Shown here: positions 13,675 to 22,735 of the stretch, one piece after another
Position numbering within the stretch: position 1 is the stretch's first letter
Layout of the letters: each line of letters starts with the position of its first letter
Assembly: GCA_032988165.1 (NCBI GenBank)
Contig: JANTQF010000047.1
Span: forward strand, 1 to 64,000
Source of the DNA: Emmonsiellopsis sp. PD_33
Taxonomy: Eukaryota > Ascomycota > Eurotiomycetes > Onygenales > Ajellomycetaceae
Direction: 5' to 3'
Length of the DNA stretch: 64,000 nt
Position numbers and translations under genes: made by a program
Notes under the pieces: generated by a model
What the model saw: only the letters and a program-made list of their open reading frames with translations
Database searches by the model: none
Told to the model about the DNA's origin: nothing

Positions 13675-15520
13675 ATGGGAACAGTGGAAACTGGCAGGCA
13701 TTGGCCCGGCTACGGCATTTCAGGTCCGGCGGCTATCTCATTCCCACAATCGAGGCGGGAAGGTGACGGTGCCAAAGAACATCGGGCCAGCTTCCACCCT
13801 GATAATGCGTCCCGAGATTCGTTACCGTCAATAGGGTATTTGGATCTAGAAAGTGCTGGCAAGGATACCCCACGACATCCTCCAAAATTTCCCGCTATGG
13901 CCACGGGATTGTCAGTATCGACTGGCCCCCTGGCTAGTCCAACATCGGCTTCATATCCGAGCCAACCTCCTTATGGATATTCGTCGTCTTCCGCTACCTC
14001 AGGACCTCCGCCTCCAGCATCCGCTTATCCCTCCCCAACCGATGCCAGGCGCTCTGGAGAAGATGATAAGGAGCAACAACCGCACAACCCACCTCAGCAT
14101 ATCCCTCCAAGACAGTCTCTACCTTCAATACATGAAGCGTTGGGCAACGATAATCTCCCATACCCTCCTGCTTCGGCCGCTCCTTCAAAACCCGGACACC
14201 CTCCCGCTTCGGGTCCTATATCGTCAAGTATCATTTCACGTCCCAGCTTAGATGGTCCAACCGGTCCTCCAAATCCATTCTCCAACGGGTCAACACCGTT
14301 CCTGAGAGAAAATCCCTTCGGTGCCCACCAGACCACTCCAGCCGGTCAACCTCAACCAGAAGGCCCACGAGCCAGCCTGGCATCAATCCATTCTCAAGAA
14401 TCAAGAAATCCGTCGATTCCATCCTTGAGCTCTGGAAAGTCGCCAACTCAGAGCTCGAGAAACGGGGCTCCGTCATTAACAAACTCCCAATCCTCAGCAT
14501 ACGAGTTCAGTGGACCAGTTTCTGGAGGTACAATGTCCTCCCCAACAAATTATGCACCTTACTCGCAATCAGTTCCATACGGCTCGCAAGCCCCCCCGAA
14601 TGCACCGTCATCTCTGCCGTACCCATCTGGACCTTATGAAACCCGGCCAAGCCTAGGCCCTGCGTGGAACCAAAATCCCGTTGACGCTGCGCGAATGGAC
14701 GAAATTCAACGGAGCACACGGACGGCAAACGGTGTTGGGGCTCCACATAGCGAGTCTGTTAAACGGCAACTTGAAGGGTATGATGTTGAAGCGTCGTATC
14801 ACGAGGTATGTGCCATTGTATGGTCCCTAATCTTTTGAACTGTTAGCTAACTGAACCAGATCATCGAGAGCAGTGGCCGTGCAATTGAGTTTGCTCGACA
14901 TTACGGGGCAAAGGCTCACCAAAGCAACCGATCAGGATCCGTGATAGGATCTATACCGCCACTGGCGGAGGTTGATGAGATGATCCAAGTTGCCCGTCGG
15001 AAGTCCGAGGCTTTAGCGAGGATTCGGAATCTGGCTGAGCATGCCCTAGCAGAGCAACAGGCAGAACAACGGGCACAGAGACAAGTTTTCAAACACGACG
15101 GCCCATACGGCGAAGAACCTCCGGCTGTGTACCAGGAAGAGTTCAAAGGGGGTGGTGGATTTGCTGGCGGAGATGCTAAAAAGCGACGAGGGGTATGTTC
15201 TTTTCCTGATGAGACCTTTCCTGACAACCTATATCCGCCGAATGTGTTTCTATGTGCATCTTGTCGACATTTAATTTGCCCAGAGCTAACATACTCGTTC
15301 CAACTTCTAGAAAGCCGCTCCTCCAGGCCGTTGTCATAGCTGTAACCGAGCTGAAACACCTGAATGGAGACGGGGCCCTGATGGCGCACGCACACTCTGC
15401 AATGCTTGTGGCTTGCATTACGCCAAGCTCACGCGAAAAATGGCCGGGAACAAACCATCCTCGCTCGGTCCAAACATAAGACCGAAAAGCGGTGTCGATT
15501 CGAGATCGCCAACACATTAG
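13675..15520 (+). CDS. nsdD: GATA-type zinc-finger transcription factor NsdD
   Basis: Three exons: 13,675-14,805, 14,860-15,192 and 15,311-15,520, giving about 557 aa. Intron 1 (GTATGT...CAG, with GCTAAC branch point) and intron 2 (GTATGT...TAG) are both in phase 0. Residues 1-370 are a Ser/Pro-rich, low-complexity region. Exon 2 encodes a charged, probably coiled segment (about 400-450). The C-terminus carries one GATA finger, C496-x2-C499-x18-C518-x2-C521, with the core TPEWRRGPDGARTLCNACGL and a short basic tail. One C-terminal finger of the 18-residue-loop type matches the NsdD family, a nuclear activator of sexual development and repressor of conidiation in Aspergillus. I chose the first in-frame ATG after an upstream stop; ATG at 13,897 is an alternative. 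The family call is firm; the exact N-terminus is not. Confidence 0.88.
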
Positions 15521-17231
15521 CTCTCGGTATTCAGACATAGTCTCTCCTACCTATATGTACTTTTTCGTACACAAGGCGTTGGATTTGATTTGTGGGATCT
15601 GGGCTACGATTTATCCAGGGTAGACTTGGTGGGCGTTTTATTTCCTCCTTTTTGTTTCCTTGCGTTTCTTTTTTCCCTTACTCCCTCGTCGTCCGTGACT
15701 TACCGTTTATACCAATTTGCTGTATTTTCCATTCTTGTTTCAAACCATGCAACCTTGTCTGCGTGTGTTGATACCTACGTCCATGACGGCCTCATTTCAT
15801 TTCACTTTTTTTTGCCAGTGCTTTTTTCATCTCGGTGGGATTGGTACTTGGGGGGCAACAGCGTTGCTATTTATGTTCGATTCATCTCTTCATTCAGTAC
15901 TTCATTATTGGCATTTCTGCCTGATGTTGAAGTTTTGCGGGTATAAAACTGCATATTGTGTGGGTGATTTCCTTTGTTATGTCTGATTTCTTTTTTTCTT
16001 TCTACATCGGTGGGCGGAGAATGGAGAAATTTATATACCCTCCGTAGGTTTGTTTGGCTTGGTGTGTTGTTTTTCCTTCTGTTTATCTTTTGGCAACCTC
16101 ATGGATGATCTATCAGATACATTGGGCATTGCTCCTTTCTTTTCTTTTTTCTTTGATCATTACCCAAGTGGTATTTTGGAAGCGACGGTTTTTCTGTTGG
16201 GTTTGGGGGAGGGGGGGTGAGACTGGGACTTTTGATGTCTTCCTTGGTTGGAAAAAAGATTCCCAATTTCAGTATGCTTTGTTTTGTTTCTTTTTCTTTT
16301 TTCTTTCCAGGTTGGCTTTGAGGCACCCCTCTTATCTTCTATATATACATATATTGTCTATTCTATCTGGAGATAGGACAACCCAAATCGAAATGGTTGA
16401 GGCTTGAGAAATTCGAACGATATCCATCTTCTTCCTTTTGATGTATTCAGGGGTTTTCGATGCATAGTTACAGACAACCATTCAACTGATGGATGGCAGG
16501 TTAGAACTTAGCAGGCAGGTTTAAAGCTTCAATCAAGAGCGCCTGTGGGCAGGCCTGGAGCGAAGATTCCCTCAGTACTTGGTTAATCTAACTACCACGG
16601 TCAATTATATGCTTGACGTCAAGATGTAAGTACAAACTAGCAGATCAACATCCATGTTTAATATGACTTTTGACTGCCATTTTTCTGTTCAAACCATAAG
16701 TTGAGTCATATAAAGTGTAAATCCGACGTTGAAAGATAGCCGCGCGATTCCAGTGGTCCGCAGCGTTAAAGTTAAAAGCTTGAATCTCTCCTGAAGGTTG
16801 TTTGTTGTCTGATGGGCCACCGCGGCCAACGGAACCAGAATAACTATGCGTGGATGGCGAATTCGGATGACTCCGCGCCAAGCATCCAATGTCCAGATCC
16901 AACCTCATCATCATCATCCATCCACCAGCATCTTCAGCTCCGCACTGCGAGATGCGAGATGTGAGAGGTGGGATGCCAATCAGGCAACGAGCAAAACGTA
17001 GGCAACTCGTATTTGAATTGGCCGCCACAGATACAGCCTCTTCTTGAGCATCGAGTTTGCCTCATCCCCCGCCAGTTGAATCCCGCTGCCTGCCAGCCTC
17101 ATCGACTCGTGCCTAAGTTATGTGTTATTGCAGGAGGCTTTCTTCCATGTTTTGAACCTAACGGACCAAACGGACCAAACGACTCACGGCTCCTTTACAC
17201 TTTATGAGAAAGCCTAAAGGAGCCTGTCGTC
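15521..17231. other. Spacer: nsdD 3' region and vWA-gene promoter
   Basis: T-rich DNA with poly-T tracts follows the nsdD stop and is likely its 3' UTR. ORFs here (for example 16,054-16,407) are T-run artefacts. Near 17,159-17,180 the unit ACGGACCAA is repeated twice in tandem, then comes the promoter of the next gene. No further gene seen. Confidence 0.5.
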
Positions 17232-17238
17232 TATTTAA
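17232..17238 (+). promoter_or_regulatory. TATA-like box
   Basis: TATTTAA lies about 200 bp before the ATG of the vWA gene and is followed by a pyrimidine-rich leader, as expected for a fungal core promoter. Confidence 0.4.
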
Positions 17239-17436
17239 GAGCCAAGCGGGTGTCCCCTTCTGCTGGAATGCTTCTGGTTCCTCTACTTACTTTCCACCAC
17301 CACAGCTATCATAACTTGAACCACCTTGATTGATTCCATCTATAACTAGTACGCCCTGTCCAGCATATCAAGATATTCCTCTCTCACAGGCTACACATCA
17401 TCTCCGAGTACATTTTACTCCTAAACACCCGTCATC

Positions 17437-20400
17437 ATGTCCTACTCTGGGTACAACAGTCTGCCGCAATGCGGCTGTTGGTATCAAAAGCCCCAATATC
17501 CGCTTGGCCCTGACCTATACCCGCCTGGCCCTGACAGGATATACCTCCCTCAAGTTAATCTCGAGGCCCATTCTACCATCCTGGCATCCACTTCCAAATC
17601 CACATTGACCCAGACTTTTATCAATCCCGAATCAAAAGTCCTGAACAATCTCAGCTACACATTCCCTCTGTACGATGGCGTCAGTGTCGTGGGATTCAAG
17701 TGCACCATCGCAGACCGAGTCATCCATGGGCTTGTCAAGGAGCGCGAAGAGGCCAAATCTGAGTACCAGGAAGCCGTCAGGCAGGGCCAGACTGCTGCCT
17801 TGTTAGAGCAGTCAACTCTCGCATCGGATACCTTTACCACAAGCATTGGAAACATCCCTGCAGGCTCTACGGCAGTAATCGAGATCACCTACCTTGGTGA
17901 ATTGCAGCATGATGCCCAGGCCGACGGGGTTCGATTCTGTATCCCAAGCATCATCTGCCCGCGTTATGCGAGTGCAGGCGTGAACGGAGCCGCGCTCAAG
18001 GAGACTGTGGCCGACGTTGTGCGAAAAGGATCTATCAAAATCACAGTTGATGTTTCTGTTGACAAGAGGTCCAGCATTCGCGGACTCCAGTCTCCTAGCC
18101 ACCCCATTGCCATATCACTTGGCCGGACATCCGTCGCTGCAGAGGACGTTTTTGAAAAGCATCTCGCTTCTGCGACGCTCACGATGAAACAGGGAGATGT
18201 ATTCTTCGACAAGGATTTTGTTTTGATTGTGAATGCGAAGGACCAGGAGATCCCGGCCGCTTTCCTAGAATCCCACCCAACCATTCCCAATCAGAGGGCA
18301 CTTATGGCAACTCTTGTGCCCAAGTTCAACATCCCCAACAACAATCCGGAGATTGTCTTTGTGATCGATCGAAGCGGAAGCATGGGAGGCAAGATCAAGA
18401 CCCTCCAGGACGCCCTACGCGTTTTCCTCAAATCCCTTCCGGTTGGTGTCAAGTTCAATATCTGCTCCTTTGGTTCCACTCACTCCTTTATGTGGAGTAA
18501 GAGCCAACCATACGATGCCTTATCCCTTAAAAAAGCACTCGCGTATGTGGATACCGTTGATTCGGATTTTGGAGGAACGGAGATGTACGCGCCGGCTCGG
18601 GCCACCGTAGAGAATCGCCTCAAAGATTTGGACTTGGAGGTCCTTTTACTCACGGATGGCGAGATATGGAACCAAGAAGCGCTTTTCAAATACATCAACG
18701 GAGTAGTATCCGATAAACCTATCCGTTTCTTCTCGTTGGGCATCGGTAACGGCGCTTCCCATTCCCTGATCCAGGGAATTGCAAGAGCCGGTAATGGCTT
18801 CGCACAGTCTGTCAACAACAATGAACAGCTCGACAAGAAGGTAGTCCGGATGTTGAAAGGGGCTTTGACGCCACATATCAAAGACTACACAGTCGAGATC
18901 ATCTATGAGGGTGATGGAGATGAGGACTTTGAAATCATCGACAAGGCGAATGAAATTCCAACAGCGGAAAACTTTCGTCCCCCTCATAAACAGTCGGACG
19001 ACGCCATGGATGCGGAATCGAAGAAGGAAGATCCCAAGCCCAAACAACCGATTCCTCTGTTTGATCCCTCTTATCAAGAGTCCGATATCGGGTCAGAGGC
19101 AGTCCCAGAAACTGATCTTCCAAAACTGCAGGCTCCGAATGTGCTCCAAGCTCCCTACAAGATGCCTCCTCTCTATCCTTTCAACAGAACCACGGTTTAT
19201 CTACTCCTTTCCCCGGAAACTGTCCATCAGAAACCAAAATCACTCCTTCTCAAGGGCACGTCGAAACATGGCCCTCTATCCCTAAAAATCCCCATCGACG
19301 ATGCCGGTCAAGGAACTACTATCCACCAACTAGCGGCACGGAAAATCACTCTTGAGCTTGAAGAGGGTCGTGGATGGGTGTATCATGCCAAGGATAAGGA
19401 CGGAAGATTGATCCTCGATAACTACGAAAGCAAAAAGGAAGATATTGTTCGGCATGAAGCTGTTCGTCTTGGCGTTCAGTTTCAGGTTGCCGGGAAATAT
19501 TGCTCTTTTGTTGCGGTCGAGCCAGGCAACAAGACAAAGGAGACGGGGAAGGACAATTCGGAAGCGGTTACGCATGCTGAAGAAGTAACGTACAATCCAG
19601 GGTCACAGGGACCGGGACCGGTACAAAACTACAGTGCAGTTCCACGTATGCAGATGATGTGCCAAGCTGTACAGTCTAGTGCAGCTCATTACACGGCTCC
19701 GCACCGGTCATCTGGAGTGGCATACGACTGCTCAACTCGTGGAGGGCCACCTGTCAAAGGTATACGATTCTCTGATAGTGAGTATTCGTCTTTTTCTTTG
19801 TTTGGGAGTAGCGCTACCAATACCCCTTTACTATCCGGGCAATCCCGCTCTAGAGGTCCTGGACGGGAGCAAGCGCAGACTTCACTATTTGGAGAAGTAG
19901 CTCCCTCCTCCCAGGTGGATTCTAGACCCCTGTTCTCACCTTTTGCAGCGCCTCTGCATGTACCTCCACCTGCTCCGGGTAGTTCACATAGCCCATCGCC
20001 CTTTTTTGGCTCGGGCCCTGCGTTCCAAGCGCAATCCAGACCTCTTTTTGGAGCATCCCCTGCACCCTACATGCATTCGTTTCCCTCTGCACCCCCCTCC
20101 TTTGACACAGTCACCCCGACCACGAGCCCCCTTTATGGATTTCCGCCTGCCAATGCACACTCCTCTCCCTCAGCACATGCAGCCGGTGCCCTTTCTTTGG
20201 ATTCTCATGCTGAACCAAATGATATAGACACCCTAAACAACTCGGATATTACCAGCGGTAAGTTCATAACTGACTTCGATTCCATGTTTTCGATCCTCTC
20301 TTTCTATGGAACTTACTTACATTTCATTTATGTAGCATGTAAGCGTGGCGGACGTACGGATGGGTTGGGTTCTCGCCTCCGGAAACAACTCTTCAACCGT

Positions 20401-20844
20401 AGGTCTACGGGAGGAGATCGTGGTAGCGGAAAGGAAAGGGGGGGGCTTGTCCCCACCGCACCGCCACGGCAACCCGAACTTCCCGAGAACAAGGTCCGCG
20501 CCTTGATATCGCTGCAATCCTTCGAGGGATCGTGGAAGTGGAATGATGCGCTGTTCGGTATCATGGAGCTGAGTGCCCTTGGCGTGGAGAGGAAGCTCGA
20601 CTGGGCTTCGGTGTTGGGAATGGGGACTGGAGTGAATTCAAAGGACACGAAGCAGAGATCCATCGTCGCGACGCTTCTGGTTGTGACCTACTTGCAGAAG
20701 AAGTGGGCCGGTGAGAAAGAGACTTGGGAACTTGTTGCGGAGAAGGCGATGGATTGGGCGGTTGGGGAGATTAGGAAGATTGGAGGGAGCGCTGCTGGGA
20801 AAAAGGGGGAGGAGCTGTTGGGGGCTTTTGATGTGGTTTTTTGA
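17437..20844 (+). CDS. VIT and von Willebrand factor A domain protein
   Basis: Continuous frame of 1,135 codons, or 1,109 if the 78-nt candidate intron 20,258-20,335 (GTAAGT...TAG) is removed; both versions stay in frame. The N-terminus has a VIT domain (about 45-175). A vWA domain (about 305-470) follows, with a complete metal-binding MIDAS: D311-R-S313-G-S315, T381 in GGTEMY and D407 in LLLTDGE. Residues about 785-945 are Pro/Ser-rich with repeated LFG and FG motifs. The last 110 residues (ALISLQSFEGSWKW...) resemble the C-terminal region of VWA5A/PARP4-like proteins; no PARP catalytic domain is visible. The likely role is a protein-interaction scaffold, but the substrate or partner is unknown. 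The start context ATCATGTCC and a TATA-like box upstream support this start. Confidence 0.85.
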   Translation: MSYSGYNSLPQCGCWYQKPQYPLGPDLYPPGPDRIYLPQVNLEAHSTILASTSKSTLTQTFINPESKVLNNLSYTFPLYDGVSVVGFKCTIADRVIHGLVKEREEAKSEYQEAVRQGQTAALLEQSTLASDTFTTSIGNIPAGSTAVIEITYLGELQHDAQADGVRFCIPSIICPRYASAGVNGAALKETVADVVRKGSIKITVDVSVDKRSSIRGLQSPSHPIAISLGRTSVAAEDVFEKHLASATLTMKQGDVFFDKDFVLIVNAKDQEIPAAFLESHPTIPNQRALMATLVPKFNIPNNNPEIVFVIDRSGSMGGKIKTLQDALRVFLKSLPVGVKFNICSFGSTHSFMWSKSQPYDALSLKKALAYVDTVDSDFGGTEMYAPARATVENRLKDLDLEVLLLTDGEIWNQEALFKYINGVVSDKPIRFFSLGIGNGASHSLIQGIARAGNGFAQSVNNNEQLDKKVVRMLKGALTPHIKDYTVEIIYEGDGDEDFEIIDKANEIPTAENFRPPHKQSDDAMDAESKKEDPKPKQPIPLFDPSYQESDIGSEAVPETDLPKLQAPNVLQAPYKMPPLYPFNRTTVYLLLSPETVHQKPKSLLLKGTSKHGPLSLKIPIDDAGQGTTIHQLAARKITLELEEGRGWVYHAKDKDGRLILDNYESKKEDIVRHEAVRLGVQFQVAGKYCSFVAVEPGNKTKETGKDNSEAVTHAEEVTYNPGSQGPGPVQNYSAVPRMQMMCQAVQSSAAHYTAPHRSSGVAYDCSTRGGPPVKGIRFSDSEYSSFSLFGSSATNTPLLSGQSRSRGPGREQAQTSLFGEVAPSSQVDSRPLFSPFAAPLHVPPPAPGSSHSPSPFFGSGPAFQAQSRPLFGASPAPYMHSFPSAPPSFDTVTPTTSPLYGFPPANAHSSPSAHAAGALSLDSHAEPNDIDTLNNSDITSGKFITDFDSMFSILSFYGTYLHFIYVACKRGGRTDGLGSRLRKQLFNRRSTGGDRGSGKERGGLVPTAPPRQPELPENKVRALISLQSFEGSWKWNDALFGIMELSALGVERKLDWASVLGMGTGVNSKDTKQRSIVATLLVVTYLQKKWAGEKETWELVAEKAMDWAVGEIRKIGGSAAGKKGEELLGAFDVVF
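20258..20335 (+). other. Candidate in-frame intron of the vWA gene
   Basis: GTAAGT donor and TTTATGTAG acceptor delimit 78 nt, a multiple of three with no stop. Translated, it gives a hydrophobic run unlike the flanks; spliced, the peptide reads NSDITSACKRGGR. Splicing is therefore favoured, but retention would also give a full protein. Confidence 0.65.
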
Positions 20845-21064
20845 AGGGAATGGGGTGAGTGATGAGGTGAGCTGCTTGCTGTTTGTTCTCTGTATTTTGT
20901 TATTGATGGGAGGAGTTTTTGTTGCTCCTTTTTGATAATGGGTAATATGATAGGGATGATGGGTTATGGATGGATGGGTAAAAGGGGTGAACGAACCAGG
21001 CGTTATGTTTCCTTCCTTGATGTTACTTACTCTTTATTCATCCTTGCTATTATCAATTACCTAA
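20845..21064. other. Convergent spacer, left part
   Basis: 3' flank of the vWA gene, T- and G-rich, no gene seen. It ends at the inverted-repeat element at 21,065; TAA at 21,062-21,064 is the left copy of that element's probable target duplication. Confidence 0.5.
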
Positions 21065-21220
21065 TACCGGAATCTTGTGGTTCATTGAGACAGTGGAATC
21101 CAAAATCAACCGCTTGGACATGGTAACTTTTAATTTCCACACATGTTTCCATGGTGCTTCCACCATTCCACACGCAGTTAGCATGTCCACACAGTCGAAG
21201 TGTCCCACAAGATTCCGGTA
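21065..21220. mobile_element. MITE-like element with terminal inverted repeats
   Basis: A 156-bp non-coding element. It begins TACCGGAATCTTGTGG and ends with the exact reverse complement of those 16 bases; weaker pairing extends some 20 bp further inward. TAA flanks it on both sides (21,062-21,064 and 21,221-21,223), consistent with a 3-bp target duplication as made by PIF/Harbinger-like transposases (TWA targets). It is too short to encode a transposase, so it would be non-autonomous. The superfamily assignment rests only on the duplication size. Confidence 0.75.
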
Positions 21221-21693
21221 TAAGGTTAATTAACTCTTTAAAAAGTACCATGTTCAATCAAATTGGCTCTTGCATTTATTTATATTTGCTTAATCAATAC
21301 ATAGCTCCAATATTATCTAGTTTTTTTTGGAAAAAAATTTATCAAAAGTTCCATCTCATTCATGGGATACATACATACATCCTACTCTACCTACCTACCT
21401 ACCTAGCCCTCAACATCAACATCAACAACATAACTACTAAATCCCTATATCCTCATCTCATCCCAGCTTCCTTCCCCACCTCCCACCCAAAACACCCCCC
21501 CTGACTTCCCCGACTTCCCCAGACCGACTAACTGCTAGCTCATAGCTGCTTCACTAACTAGTTACTCACTAACTGACCGACTAGTATAGTTAGTAGGTAG
21601 TCAAACAAACTGCGTATCTCACTTTAGCTCCGGCTCCTTCAGGGTCTGAGAGAGGGGAGGGGTTAGGATGAGGTGGGGTGGTGTGATGTGGGC

Positions 21694-21718
21694 TGCATTG
21701 CATTGCATTGCATTGCAT
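21694..21718. repeat. Microsatellite (TGCAT)5
   Basis: Five tandem TGCAT units at the start of the G-rich tract. Confidence 0.85.
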
Positions 21719-21791
21719 GTGCATGAATGGGGGATGGATGGTAGGGGTTGGATTGGATCAGATTGGTGATGGTGATGATGGTGCCATCACG

Positions 21792-21807
21792 CCATATCTA
21801 GATATGG
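21792..21807. repeat. Perfect 16-bp palindrome
   Basis: CCATATCTAGATATGG is its own reverse complement. It sits just before the GGGGGGTT repeats. It could be a dimer binding site or a chance palindrome. Confidence 0.6.
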
Positions 21808-21822
21808 TGGTGTGATTTGGGA

Positions 21823-21848
21823 TTGGGGGGTTGGGGGGTTGGGGGGTT
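21823..21848 (+). repeat. (GGGGGGTT)3 G-run tract
   Basis: Three runs of six G at 21,825-21,830, 21,833-21,838 and 21,841-21,846, spaced by TT. Each run can be split, so an intramolecular G-quadruplex is possible. Confidence 0.8.
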
Positions 21849-21878
21849 AGCGATGGGGAGGGTGGTTTGTTAAGAAAA

Positions 21879-21947
21879 CGAAAAGGAAAGGAAAGGAAAG
21901 GAAAGGGAAATGGGGATGGGGATGGGGATGGGGATGGGGATGGGGAT
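21879..21947 (+). repeat. (GGAAA)n then (TGGGGA)n
   Basis: A GGAAA-type purine tract runs into six tandem TGGGGA units (21,911-21,947). The latter has at least four G4 runs with 2-nt loops, the classic quadruplex-forming pattern. Confidence 0.8.
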
Positions 21948-22735
21948 TGGAGGATGGGTAGGGTGGTTTTAGGGATTTATTTTGTTAACTGGAGTGAGTG
22001 GGAAAGGGGGGAAGTGGAATGGAATGGGGCTGTGGGTGTGATTATGAATGAATGGGTAGTGGTTTGTAGGAGAGAAGGGCGGGAATGTGGTATATGGGAA
22101 ACTGAATGGATAGTATGCCCTATGTGTAGGAGCTATGTATGCATGGAGGAAGTGAGTGTATGTATATAGGTTTCTAGGAGAGGAATAGGGGAAGGGAGAC
22201 GTTGATTTTGGAATTAACCAACTTGGGGAGGGGGGTTAAGGAGTTAGTTATGCGATGTGGTCTGGTCTAATATGAGAAAATAAAAAATGATAGAAATAAA
22301 AATAGGGGGGGCATGTATGTAGGCGGATGGCAATTGATATCAGTATTAATGCTGCTATCTCCTCCCACTTGATAAAACAACAGCAGAGGAAAGCTACAGG
22401 TGTCATTGAAAAATATCTGGATAGAACCACATTACAAGAAAAATGGATGCTAGAAAATGACGGTATGTAGCTCGGGTACATACATGCCAACGCAGATATT
22501 CGAGGGGAAAGAATGTAGCAATTAGCCAACCCCCCTCCATCTAGTATCTAGATAGGTAACCTATGTATATGCTCGATCAACTGGCGAAAGAATAGATATA
22601 CCCACATAAACCAAAAATCCACACATAAAAAACAAAAATAAGACGCAATGCGAACCCTCCCTCCCATAGGAGCAAAAATCATATCCACAAGAAATCCAAA
22701 AAAAATTCTATGTCCAAAAATAACCAACATTTAAC

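Larger units (their letters stand above)
21224..22735. other. Convergent spacer with G-rich simple repeats
   Basis: No gene seen. Holds a run of low-complexity tracts between 21,690 and 21,950 (listed separately), a CTAC-rich stretch near 21,385-21,405, and the A-rich 3' flank of gsh1 (minus strand) around 22,600-22,735. The G-rich ORF 21,831-22,169 is a repeat artefact. Confidence 0.5.

Noticed and set aside
16054..16407. 117-codon plus-strand ORF
   Set aside because: Phe/Leu-rich translation of poly-T 3' flank DNA; not coding-like.
21831..22169. 112-codon Gly/Arg-rich ORF
   Set aside because: Translation of GGGGAT and GGAAA repeats.
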